Source: Acidobacteriota bacterium
GTDB lineage: Bacteria; Acidobacteriota; Terriglobia; Bryobacterales; Bryobacteraceae
Assembly: GCA_023436715.1 (NCBI GenBank)
Contig: JAEZIJ010000059.1
Span: 1 to 64,000, forward strand
Reading direction: 5' to 3'
DNA length: 64,000 nt
Part shown: piece after piece, positions 33,944 to 43,625 of the stretch
Layout: every line of letters starts with the position of its first letter
How positions within the stretch are numbered: position 1 is the first letter of the stretch
Made by a program: the position numbers and the translations under genes
The notes under the pieces: generated by a model
Told to the model about the DNA's origin: nothing
Database searches by the model: none
Seen by the model: only the letters and a program-made list of their open reading frames with translations

Positions 33944-34840
33944 ATGCGGCGCCTCGCACTGATTGCCGTTGTCCTCCTCGCCATCGCTTGGCTGATTGCG
34001 GGAGCGTTGCTCTGCGAAGGCGCCTTGCACGTCCCCAGGGTTCCTATAGCGGCGTCGCCCGGTCTGCACGCAGCGGGCGTGACGTCCGGGCACGATGTCG
34101 AGATACCTGCGGCAGATGGTATTCGCCTCAGGGCGACCTTTCTGTCGCCCCCGAGCCCGGGTCGCGGGTGTGTGCTGATCTTGCACGGCGTGGCCGATTC
34201 GCGCGGCGGCACTCTCGGATTCGCTCAGATGTTCACTGCCGCCGGATATTCGGTATTGGCGGTCGACAGCCGTGGACACGGTGCGAGCGGAGGTGAACTC
34301 GTCACTTACGGTCTTTTCGAGCGGGGAGATATCCTTCGCTGGGCCGCTTGGCTGCGTGACAGCGGTTGTAATGCACTGTATGGCTTAGGCGAGTCCATGG
34401 GGGCAGCGATTCTGATCCAGGCCGCCGCCGAGCGGCCGGTTTTCGATGCAATCGTCGCCGAGTGTCCGTTTGCCGACCTCAGGACTATGGCGGAAGAGCG
34501 AATCGTGCAGGCGCTTCGAGGTCCCAGACTGATCCGGCGGATGCTCGCGACAATTGTCGTGCCGAGTGGGTTCTTCTACGCCCGAGTTCGGTACGGGTTT
34601 GACTTGCGCGAGGTGTCGCCTGTGACGGCGGCTGCACGATTGACGACACCGACACTGCTGATCCACGGCTCTGCCGACACGAACATCCCGGCTGCGCACT
34701 CAATTGCGATCGCGACCGCCGGACCAAGCGTTTCGCTTTGGCTGGTTCCGGGGGCAGAGCATACCGCCGCTTGGGCGCACGCGCCGCGCGAGTTCCAGGC
34801 GAAAGTTCTGGAATGGTTGGAGCTGCACCGTCCTGGTTGA
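33944..34840 (+). CDS. Membrane-anchored alpha/beta hydrolase
   Basis: A 298-residue serine hydrolase with an N-terminal membrane anchor or signal (LALIAVVLLAIAWLIAGALL). The oxyanion block is CVLILHGVADSRGG, the nucleophile elbow is YGLGESMGAAILIQAA, the acid is likely Asp in LIHGSADTNIPAAH, and the catalytic His is in PGAEHTAAW. The substrate is unknown. It is divergent from the kdp operon (127 bp between starts) and convergent with the P450. It may not belong to the peptide cluster. Confidence 0.88.
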   Translation: MRRLALIAVVLLAIAWLIAGALLCEGALHVPRVPIAASPGLHAAGVTSGHDVEIPAADGIRLRATFLSPPSPGRGCVLILHGVADSRGGTLGFAQMFTAAGYSVLAVDSRGHGASGGELVTYGLFERGDILRWAAWLRDSGCNALYGLGESMGAAILIQAAAERPVFDAIVAECPFADLRTMAEERIVQALRGPRLIRRMLATIVVPSGFFYARVRYGFDLREVSPVTAAARLTTPTLLIHGSADTNIPAAHSIAIATAGPSVSLWLVPGAEHTAAWAHAPREFQAKVLEWLELHRPG

Positions 34841-34879
34841 CGTGTGCGGTCAGAAGTACATCGGCTCCACTCGTCGCTT

Positions 34880-36124
34880 TCAGAACGTCACGTTCAACGC
34901 CTTCAGGCCGCGCAACGCCAGGTTCTCGCGCCAGACCAGCGGCCCGGGCTCGAGCTTCAGATTGGGAAAGCGCCGGAGGACCGCCTCAAACGCCAGCTGG
35001 CCCTCAATGCGCGCCAGTGGAGCGCCGAAACAGAAGTGTCCGCCCCAACCGAACGACAGGTGGCGATTGTCCGGCCGCGTAATATCCAGCCGGTCGGGAT
35101 CGGGAAAGCGCTCCGGATCGCGGTTGCCCGCCGCCATGACTGCGATCACCCCCTCGCGCTTGCGGATACGCTGCCCGCCAATCTCCGTGTCTTCCGGAGC
35201 GACTCGCGCCGTGTGCTGAGTCGGGCTCTCGTAACGCAACAGTTCCTCGACGGCCGACGGAATGAGTGAAAGGTCCGCCCGCAGCCTCTCAAGTTCCTCG
35301 GGATTGCGAAGCAGCGCCAGCAGCCCGTTTCCGATAAGGTTCGTCGTGGTCTCCTGGCCGCCAACCATGGTTATGATGGTGTTCGCGATCACCTCTTCGT
35401 CTGTAAGCCGGTCCCCGTCACACTCGGCGTTCATCAGCGCGCAGATGAGTCCCTCGTTGGGGCGCTTCCGGAGCGACCGGATCGCCTCCCGGAAATAGGC
35501 GAGCATCTCCTCCAGACTCCGCAGCGCGCGAGGCGCGCGGTCCGGATTGTGCTGAAAGTTGCCGAGCATTTCCGCGAAATCCGCGGACCATACCTTCAAC
35601 TGCTCATGGTCCGACGCCGGCACCCCCAGCATCTCGGCCGTCACAATGGCGGGAAGAGGCGCCGCCAGATCCGCCACCACTTCCATTCGCCCCTTGGGCT
35701 TCACTCGATCCAGAAGGCGATCGACAATTCCCTGAATGTGATCGCGCAGCACCTTGACACGGTCCGGAGTGAAGGCGCGAGCAGCCAGGCTGCGCACGCG
35801 GGTATGCGCCGGCGGGTCGAGAAACAGCATCTGCTTTACCATCACCGCCGCTGCCGGCGCGAGCGATGACAGTCCCATCGCACCCAGTTGCTCTGGTGTG
35901 GGTGTGCGCTCGGCGGAAAACCGGAGCAGCACCGTCACCACATCCGCATAGCGTGTGACCACCCACGCGTGTAGGAAGGGATCCCAGTGTACGGGCGCCT
36001 CAGTCCGCAGCCGGTGATACAAGGGATAAGGGTTGGCCAGCACTTCGGGATCCAACAAATGGTAGAGACTGAGGACCGAGCCGGAGTTTTCCGGCTTCAC
36101 GAAGCTCGTTGAGTGTCCCGTCAT
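34880..36124 (-). CDS. Cytochrome P450 of the nonribosomal peptide locus
   Basis: A 414-residue soluble bacterial P450. The I-helix reads TIITMVGGQETTTNLIGNGL, the ExxR motif is in EELLRYESPTQ, and the heme-binding loop FGWGGHFCFG puts the cysteine ligand near residue 365. It hydroxylates or otherwise oxidises a substrate using electrons from a ferredoxin, which is not encoded nearby. Its ATG overlaps the A-T synthetase stop by four bases (ATGA), so it is translated with the synthetases. It likely acts on the carrier-bound amino acid or the released peptide. Confidence 0.93.
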   Translation of the reverse strand: MTGHSTSFVKPENSGSVLSLYHLLDPEVLANPYPLYHRLRTEAPVHWDPFLHAWVVTRYADVVTVLLRFSAERTPTPEQLGAMGLSSLAPAAAVMVKQMLFLDPPAHTRVRSLAARAFTPDRVKVLRDHIQGIVDRLLDRVKPKGRMEVVADLAAPLPAIVTAEMLGVPASDHEQLKVWSADFAEMLGNFQHNPDRAPRALRSLEEMLAYFREAIRSLRKRPNEGLICALMNAECDGDRLTDEEVIANTIITMVGGQETTTNLIGNGLLALLRNPEELERLRADLSLIPSAVEELLRYESPTQHTARVAPEDTEIGGQRIRKREGVIAVMAAGNRDPERFPDPDRLDITRPDNRHLSFGWGGHFCFGAPLARIEGQLAFEAVLRRFPNLKLEPGPLVWRENLALRGLKALNVTF

Positions 36125-37992
36125 AGCGATCCCGCCTTTTCCGTTGCCGGTCCGCGGTTCAACATCTCCTGCACTTTGTCGTCCGGCATCGCTTGAATTT
36201 TCGCCACGATGAGCTTTTCGATTTCAGCCGACAACTGCGCCACCGTCGGCGATTCGAACAGCGTTCGCAGGGGCAGATCCACCCCGAAAGTATCTGAGAT
36301 CCGGGCGATCAGCTGCGTCCCCAGCAGCGAGTGCCCGCCAAGCAGGAAGAAGTTGCCGTTGACGCTCACGCGTTCCAGCCCCAGCAGGGTGGCCACGATG
36401 GCTCCCAGGCGCTCCTCGAGCGGGTTCCGCGGCGCGACAAAAGCATCGCTTCGCAGTGTGTTCTCTTCGGTGGGAGGCGGCAGTGCCGCGGGGTTCACCT
36501 TACCGTTCGGCGTCATGGGCAGCGAATCGACGAGCACGAACGCCGACGGCATCATGTACTCGGGCAGGCGCTGGCGCAGGAGCTCCTGGAGGCCTGCTGC
36601 GTCCGGCGAATGCTCCGGCGCCGCGACGACGTATGCGATAAGCCGCTTTTCGCCTCCGCGATCCCCGGACGCGACGACAGCGCTCGATTGGACCGACGGA
36701 TGTCTCTCCAGCACGCCGGCGATTTCACTCAACTCGACACGGTTGCCGCGAATCTTCACCTGGTCATCCGAGCGTCCGAGGAAGGCGATTTGCCCGTCCG
36801 GCAGGTATCGCGCGAGATCGCCGGTTCTGTATAAGCGGGCTTGCTGCCCGGCGTTGAAAGGGTTCGGGACGAATCTTTCGGCGGTCAACTCCGGACGGTT
36901 CAGGTAACCCCGCGCAAGACCATCTCCTCCGATGTAGATTTCCCCCGCCTCGCCGGCTGGAACCCGCCGCAGATGCTCGTCCAGGATATAGACTTCTGTA
37001 TTGGCGATCGCGCGCCCGATCGGTGGCAGGCTATCCGAATCCTCCCTGGGCGGCACGACGCAGGATGTCGCGACGACGGTGCACTCTGTGGGTCCGTAAT
37101 TATTGACCACCTTGAAGGGCAGGTTGGGCGACGGATAATGATGCAAAGTGTCGCCTCCGGTCAGCAAATAGCGAAGCGATGTTTCCGGCGGCCACTCCAG
37201 CTTCAGCGCGCGCTCCGCGAGGGGCGTCGGCAGAAAGCTGATGGTGATGCGCCGGGCCACGAGCCAGTCGCGCAGACGCTCCGGCGAGACGCGGGTGGCC
37301 TCATCGGGAATATGGATGCTAGCGCCCGCCGTGAGATAGGGCCACAATTCCCACACTGCCGCGTCGAAACCTGGACTCGCCAGTTGTGTTGCCCGGTCGC
37401 GCCCGCTTACCTGAAATGCATCCCGGTGCCAGAAGACCAGGTTCATGAGGCTGCGATTCGTGATCTCGACGCCTTTGGGCTGCCCGGTCGAACCCGAGGT
37501 GTATATTACGTACGCGAGGCCGGTGCCGCTGGTCTCCGCGGAGTACGGCTCCGTTTCACAATCCCGGGCATCCACTCCAACCACTTTCCAGGGCCCCGCG
37601 GGGAGTCTATCCGCGATGCAGCCCTGTGTCACAACTACCTTCGCGCCGGAATCCGCCAGCATGAAAGACAACCGCTCCGGCGGATATGACGGATCGAGCG
37701 GAACGTAGGCGCCGCCCGCCTTCAGGATCCCGAGCGCACCCACTACCATTGCCGCGGACCGCCCCACGCACAAGCCGGCGAGGACGTCCGCTCCAACGCC
37801 CAGGCTGCGCAGATGCCGCGCCAGTTCATTTGCGCGAGTGTCGAGTTCGCGGTAAGTCAACGACTCGGTGCCGGCCTCCACCGCCAGCGCGTCCGGCGTT
37901 GCCTCCGCCTGCTCGCCTACGAGTTGCGCGACGCAGGCGTCCTCGGGATATGGCTGTCCCGTCGCGTTCAACTGCTGACTTTTGCTTGCCAT
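36121..37992 (-). CDS. NRPS module: adenylation-thiolation (predicted Leu)
   Basis: A 623-residue synthetase with A domain (about 20-515) and carrier domain (about 535-605). A-domain cores seen: AYVIYTSGSTGQPKGVEITN, NNYGPTECTVVATS, YRTGDLARYLPDGQ and PNGKVNPAALP. The carrier attachment Ser is in FFLLGGHSLLGTQL. Hand alignment to the GrsA pocket gives D-A-W-F-L-G-N-V-V-K, which equals a known leucine code. No condensation domain is present, so it probably loads the first residue. ATG at 37992; a TTG two codons earlier is closer to the GGGAGG site. The gene overlaps the end of the larger synthetase by 25 bp and the P450 by four. Confidence 0.93.
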   Translation of the reverse strand: MASKSQQLNATGQPYPEDACVAQLVGEQAEATPDALAVEAGTESLTYRELDTRANELARHLRSLGVGADVLAGLCVGRSAAMVVGALGILKAGGAYVPLDPSYPPERLSFMLADSGAKVVVTQGCIADRLPAGPWKVVGVDARDCETEPYSAETSGTGLAYVIYTSGSTGQPKGVEITNRSLMNLVFWHRDAFQVSGRDRATQLASPGFDAAVWELWPYLTAGASIHIPDEATRVSPERLRDWLVARRITISFLPTPLAERALKLEWPPETSLRYLLTGGDTLHHYPSPNLPFKVVNNYGPTECTVVATSCVVPPREDSDSLPPIGRAIANTEVYILDEHLRRVPAGEAGEIYIGGDGLARGYLNRPELTAERFVPNPFNAGQQARLYRTGDLARYLPDGQIAFLGRSDDQVKIRGNRVELSEIAGVLERHPSVQSSAVVASGDRGGEKRLIAYVVAAPEHSPDAAGLQELLRQRLPEYMMPSAFVLVDSLPMTPNGKVNPAALPPPTEENTLRSDAFVAPRNPLEERLGAIVATLLGLERVSVNGNFFLLGGHSLLGTQLIARISDTFGVDLPLRTLFESPTVAQLSAEIEKLIVAKIQAMPDDKVQEMLNRGPATEKAGSL

Positions 37993-40900
37993 GCACAATC
38001 TCCCTCCCTATGTGCCGTCAGGAGGCACTTACTCATTCGTTCCGCAGTGATACTAACTGCCGGTTCGGAGTAAATTGCCCAGTACTTACCAGGAATCTCG
38101 TAGACGTCAACCGGCCCAGACACCACTTCCCTCCAGCCCGCATGGAAATCCTCGAAAGCCTCGGCTCGGCGTTCGGTGCTGCGAAACAGAGCTACGCCCC
38201 CCGAATAGGGCCCGGGCACGTAGGTCCTGGCAGCGGCCCAGAGTATTTCGCGTACGCTTCCCAGGCGGCCGTGCCCCAAACGCAACCGAAGCGGAATTGA
38301 AACGCGCCATACCAGGCTCTGCAAGTCGAGGAAAAAGTCGCGCAGCCGCGCCCCGACGTAAAGTGACGTCTCTCTCAGCTCCATCTGGCGCAGCGTCACA
38401 GAATGGCGGCGAAGCTGGCGAAAACTGAACCTGCGTGCGAGTTCTTCAATCTGGCTTCCGCTGGAGTAATCGGCTCGCGGCGCGGGGTTCTGGGCGTGGA
38501 ACATCACTAACTGGGCCACCCGCGCTCCCTCGGCTTTCAGTTGCCGCGCCATCTCGTATGCGATGAGTGCATTGATGCAATGGCCCGCGAGGAAGTAAGG
38601 ACCTTCGGGCTCGTATTCCCGGATGGCTTTTACGAGGTGCCGTGCGATGTCCTCCAGCCGGTAAGGAGTAGGTAAGTCGGCGATAACGGACGGGCGCAAA
38701 TCCAGGCCAAGAAAGGGCTGATCCGTCCGGAGCCGCTGGGCCAGGGCCCGGAACATCGGTCCCGCTCCGATCGAGACGCAGAACACCGGCGGCCTGGAGC
38801 CGAGCGGCTGGATCGGGACGATCTCGACAGGCGGCCCCGTGATCCCGGGCGCGCGCAGCAGTTCAGCCATTTTCTCGATCGTGGGCGCCTGAAACAGCGC
38901 GGCAATCGATAAAGTCGCCCCGAACGCCTTCTCGATGCGAACCAGCAGGTTTGCTGCAAGCAGAGAGTGTCCGCCGCGCTCGAAGAAATCGTCCGTCACC
39001 CCAATCGGTTCCGTCTTTAGAACCGATTCCCAAACCGATGCAAGTTTCAGCTCGATCGCGTTCCTCGGCGGAACATGAGTCTCCTGCCTTACCGTCTCCA
39101 GGGCATCGGGAGCGGGCAGTGCCGCACGATTCAGTTTCCCGTTGGGCAAGGCCGGAAATTCTGCGAGGAAAACGAATCTCCCCGGGACCATGTATTCGGG
39201 CAGCTTCGTTCGCAAGTGGTTCCGCAGGACGGCGGACGTAAGTGCGGTGCCCTCGGCCGGAATCGCGTAAGCAACGAGCGACTGATCCCCCTGAGCGTCC
39301 GGGCGCGTTACTGCGACCGCGGCCTTCACCCCGGGGTACTGCCCCAGTTCGGCCTCGATCTCGCCCAGCTCGATCCGGTAACCGCGAACCTTAACCTGGA
39401 GATCGATCCTGCCGAGGAATTCGAGCGTGCCGCCGGGCAACCGGCGCATCAGGTCGCCCGTGCGATAAAGCCGGGCGCCTTGCTTCCCACTGAACGGGTT
39501 CGGGACGAACTTTGCTGCCGTCAACTCCGGCCGTTCGTAGTACCCGCGTGCGACGCCTTCGCCGCCGATGTATAGCTCTCCTTCGATACCGGCCGGGACC
39601 GGCTGGCCGTTCCGGTCGAGAACGTAGAACTCGGTGTTCGCGATTGGTGGTCCAAGCACGCCCGCCTTCTTGTCGCCGGGGCGCAGCCGGTATATGGAGG
39701 ACCAGATCGTGGTCTCGGTCGGCCCGTACATATTCCAGACCGAATCGCTGCGCTCCCTGAGATCCGCGGCCAGGTTCTCCGGAAGGGCTTCGCCTCCGCA
39801 GAGCACCTTCAAACGGGTCGCGCCCCGCCATCCGGTCTCGACCAGCATGCGCCATGTGGCGGGCGTCGCTTGCATCACGGTAGCCCGGCTCTCTTCGAGC
39901 AATCGCAGGAGCGCTCTCCCGTCCTGTGCCGTCTCACGGCGAGCTAGCACGACCTTGGCGCCCGCGATCAGCGGGAGATAGATCTCCAGCCCCGAGATGT
40001 CGAAAGACAGCGTGGTAACCGCCAGCAGAGTGTCGCCGCTCTCCATGCCCGGTTCCTTCAGCATTGAGTTGAGGAAGTTCACCAGGCTGCGGTGCTCGAT
40101 CTGAACGCCTTTAGGCTGGCCGGTCGAACCCGACGTGTAAATCATGTAGGCGAGATTTTCCGGCTTCGCCTCGCTTACAGGGTCGTCCTGGCGCTCGCGG
40201 CCGATCAGCTTCCAGTCGCTGTCCAGGCAGACCACCCGCGTGTCGCAGGCCGGCAGCCGGTACTTGAGATGCTTCTCGGTCAGCAGCACGCGAGGTGCGG
40301 CGTCTTTGAGCATGAATGCGAGGCGCTCGTCCGGATAGGCCGGATCGAGCGGAACGTATGCGCCCCCGGCTTTCAAGATGCCCAGGAGCGCCACGATCAT
40401 GTCCGGACCCCGCTCCATCGAGATCCCGGCCATTACCTCCGGACCAACGCCGAGCGATTGGAGATGATGAGCGACCTGATTGGCGCGGCGGTTCAGCTCG
40501 CCGTAGGTCAGCCGCGTCTTCTCGAATACCACCGCCACCGCGCCGGGCCTACGCCGGACCTGCTCTTCAAACAGCCGGTGGACGGGAGCCGCGGGATAGG
40601 ACCTCCGTGTCTCATTCGATTTGACAAGCAGCTCATTGCGTTCAGCGCCGGTCAACACCGGCAGCGTCGCAACCCGGCTGTCGGGGTCCGCCACGGCTCC
40701 TTCGAGCAGAGTCTGCCAATGCGCGACCATGCGCGTGATCGTCGCGGCATCGAACAGATCGGGGTTGTACGTGATCGGTCCGATGATTCCGTCCGGTCGT
40801 TCATCGAGATCGATGTACAGGTCCAGCTTGGATGCGCCGCTCGATACGTCCGCCTCGGCAAGATCCCAACCCGGCGCAAGTGCGGGCAGGGAAGGCTCGA

Positions 40901-42077
40901 GCGAAATCATGATCTGAAAAAGCGGATTGCGGCTGAGGTCCCGCTCCGATTGCAGCTCCTTGACCAGACGCTGGAACGGAACGCCGTCGTGAGCAAGCGC
41001 GCCGAATACCACTTCCCGCACCCGGCCGAGCAGCTCGCGGAATGAAGGGTTCCCCGACACGTCGATCCGCAGCACCAGTGGGTTCAGGAAGTAACCCAGC
41101 AGCTTCTCGATCTCAGCCCGCTTCCGGTTTGCTGACAGCGTGCCGATTGCGATGTCGTCCTGCCCCGTGTAGCGGTGGAGGAGCGCAGCCAGGCCCGCGA
41201 CCATACAAATGAACAGCGTCGCTCCTTCGCCCTGGCTGAACGCTTTCAACTTCCGTACGAGTTCCCCCGGTATCATGAGGGGCTGCATCTCGCCACGGTA
41301 AGTCTGCACCGCTGGCCGCACCCGGTCGGACGGCCACCGCAGCGCTGAAAGGCCGTCACCCAGTCGTTCCTTCCAGTAGCCAAGCTGCTTCTCAAGCGCC
41401 TCTGGGCCGAGCCGCTCGCGCTCCCAGCACGCGAAATCGCTGTACTGTACGGGCAATTCGGGAAGAGGAGAGGGCTTGCCCTGGGAAAATGCATCGTAGA
41501 GCGCGATCAGTTCCGGAAGGAATACGTGATTAGCGGTAATACCGTCGAGGATGATCTGGTGTATCGTCAGGTACAGCCGGTAGTCTTCCTCGCCCAGCCG
41601 CATCAACGTGGCTCGCCAGATCGGGCCCTTGCGGAGATCGAACGGCAGGCGCGCTTCGCGTGAAGCCGCGAGCGATGCCTGTGCCTCCCGCTCGCCTTCG
41701 GGAACGCCGCGGAGATCGATGAAGGGCAGCGCCAGGCTTGCGGGAGGGGGTTGCACGACCTGTACCGGCTGGCCGTCCACAACGTCGAACGTCGACCGCC
41801 ACATCTCATGCCGGCGTAGGATCTCGACTATGCTCCGCTCCAATACTCCCTGGTCCAGCGGCCCGCGCCGGTGTACGGTCATGGGCTCGTTATAGATCGG
41901 GAGGTCGGGAGCGAGTTGCGCGTGAACCCAGACCTGCTGCTGAGCCGCGGAGAGCGGCGCGGGTGCGTCTGACTGGCGCCGTGGGATCCTGTCCGCCTCC
42001 GATGCACCTGCGCCGGCCTGAATGTACTGTTCCAACAGCTTACGCCTGGCCTCGGATAGAGCGGCTGGATCCGGCAT
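37968..42077 (-). CDS. NRPS: condensation-adenylation-thiolation-thioesterase (predicted Gly)
   Basis: A 1369-residue synthetase. C domain about 40-470, where the active motif reads HQIILDG (residues 173-179) and not HHxxxDG. A domain about 490-985 with AYMIYTSGSTGQPKGVQIEH and YRTGDLMRRLPGG; the pocket code read by hand is D-I-L-Q-L-G-M-I-W-K, one change from the glycine code DILQLGLIWK. Carrier Ser lies in FFERGGHSLLAANL (near 1045). TE about 1100-1369: the nucleophile elbow is AGHCINALIAYEMA with Cys1167, and the usual GxH near the end is PGKYWAIYSEP with Tyr1332 in the His position. It is the first gene of the cluster, 130 bp after a predicted promoter. With the A-T protein it would make a dipeptide. 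Confidence 0.95.
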   Translation of the reverse strand: MPDPAALSEARRKLLEQYIQAGAGASEADRIPRRQSDAPAPLSAAQQQVWVHAQLAPDLPIYNEPMTVHRRGPLDQGVLERSIVEILRRHEMWRSTFDVVDGQPVQVVQPPPASLALPFIDLRGVPEGEREAQASLAASREARLPFDLRKGPIWRATLMRLGEEDYRLYLTIHQIILDGITANHVFLPELIALYDAFSQGKPSPLPELPVQYSDFACWERERLGPEALEKQLGYWKERLGDGLSALRWPSDRVRPAVQTYRGEMQPLMIPGELVRKLKAFSQGEGATLFICMVAGLAALLHRYTGQDDIAIGTLSANRKRAEIEKLLGYFLNPLVLRIDVSGNPSFRELLGRVREVVFGALAHDGVPFQRLVKELQSERDLSRNPLFQIMISLEPSLPALAPGWDLAEADVSSGASKLDLYIDLDERPDGIIGPITYNPDLFDAATITRMVAHWQTLLEGAVADPDSRVATLPVLTGAERNELLVKSNETRRSYPAAPVHRLFEEQVRRRPGAVAVVFEKTRLTYGELNRRANQVAHHLQSLGVGPEVMAGISMERGPDMIVALLGILKAGGAYVPLDPAYPDERLAFMLKDAAPRVLLTEKHLKYRLPACDTRVVCLDSDWKLIGRERQDDPVSEAKPENLAYMIYTSGSTGQPKGVQIEHRSLVNFLNSMLKEPGMESGDTLLAVTTLSFDISGLEIYLPLIAGAKVVLARRETAQDGRALLRLLEESRATVMQATPATWRMLVETGWRGATRLKVLCGGEALPENLAADLRERSDSVWNMYGPTETTIWSSIYRLRPGDKKAGVLGPPIANTEFYVLDRNGQPVPAGIEGELYIGGEGVARGYYERPELTAAKFVPNPFSGKQGARLYRTGDLMRRLPGGTLEFLGRIDLQVKVRGYRIELGEIEAELGQYPGVKAAVAVTRPDAQGDQSLVAYAIPAEGTALTSAVLRNHLRTKLPEYMVPGRFVFLAEFPALPNGKLNRAALPAPDALETVRQETHVPPRNAIELKLASVWESVLKTEPIGVTDDFFERGGHSLLAANLLVRIEKAFGATLSIAALFQAPTIEKMAELLRAPGITGPPVEIVPIQPLGSRPPVFCVSIGAGPMFRALAQRLRTDQPFLGLDLRPSVIADLPTPYRLEDIARHLVKAIREYEPEGPYFLAGHCINALIAYEMARQLKAEGARVAQLVMFHAQNPAPRADYSSGSQIEELARRFSFRQLRRHSVTLRQMELRETSLYVGARLRDFFLDLQSLVWRVSIPLRLRLGHGRLGSVREILWAAARTYVPGPYSGGVALFRSTERRAEAFEDFHAGWREVVSGPVDVYEIPGKYWAIYSEPAVSITAERMSKCLLTAHREGDCAWQAKVSS

Positions 42078-42212
42078 TGATCACCTCACTCGAAACGATG
42101 AAATCGCGGCTCCGGTGATGCTGTAGGCACACTAAGTCAGGACTCAGCCCCCCTGCTGTCGAAAATAGCGTCCCCAATGCGGGGCCCCCTGGCGCGAATT
42201 ACTCTTTCGATA

Positions 42213-42242
42213 ATTATATTAGTTCGCTGGAGCCGCTCGCAA
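42213..42242 (-). promoter_or_regulatory. Predicted sigma70-like promoter for the NRPS operon
   Basis: On the minus strand TTGCGA and a consensus TATAAT are 18 bases apart, about 130 bases ahead of the synthetase ATG. The surrounding 42190-42310 is strikingly AT-rich for this genome. Confidence 0.5.
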
Positions 42243-42245
42243 CAT

Positions 42246-42274
42246 TTGAACTTTACACGGAACTCGGATAATAA
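42246..42274 (+). promoter_or_regulatory. Predicted sigma70-like promoter for the Ser/Thr kinase
   Basis: On the plus strand TTGAAC and TAATAA are 17 bases apart, pointing to the kinase gene. Its -35 box is only three bases from the -35 box of the opposing NRPS promoter, so the two would compete for or share regulators. Confidence 0.5.
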
Positions 42275-42360
42275 ACATAACTTACCCTGATCGCTTATAT
42301 ATCGCACGTCCGTTGCGCACGCCCCTATGAATTCAGCTTACCAATAACTCCGATCGAAGC

Positions 42361-43395
<1,035 letters not shown>

Positions 43396-43479
43396 CCGGC
43401 CCGGTGCCCCGCAGGGGAGTGCCGCATGGGCCTGCGGCCCACCAAAGGTGATGAAAACTGGCGCGGGCAGGAACGCCCA

Positions 43480-43568
43480 GTGGGGCAGGGCCTCGCCCTG
43501 CGGCGGGCTCCCAGCCCGCCCAGTTCGGCCGGCCTGAGCGGCCGGCGCAGCCCGCGGGGCTGCCCCAC
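43480..43568. repeat. Cruciform-like element: three hairpins inside a closing stem
   Basis: GTGGGGCAG (43480-43488) pairs with CTGCCCCAC (43560-43568). Between them lie CAGGGCCTCGCCCTG (43486-43500), GGCGGGCTCCCAGCCCGCC (43502-43520) and a GGCCG/CGGCC hairpin (about 43527-43547). It fills much of the 230-bp gap between the convergent kinase and threonine aldolase genes. It may act as a bidirectional terminator or be a mobile repeat unit. Confidence 0.6.
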
Positions 43569-43625
43569 TTCCCAATAAGAAGCAGTCCAACGGTCGCGAC
43601 CGATTTTCAACGGAGCGGTTGTCCT

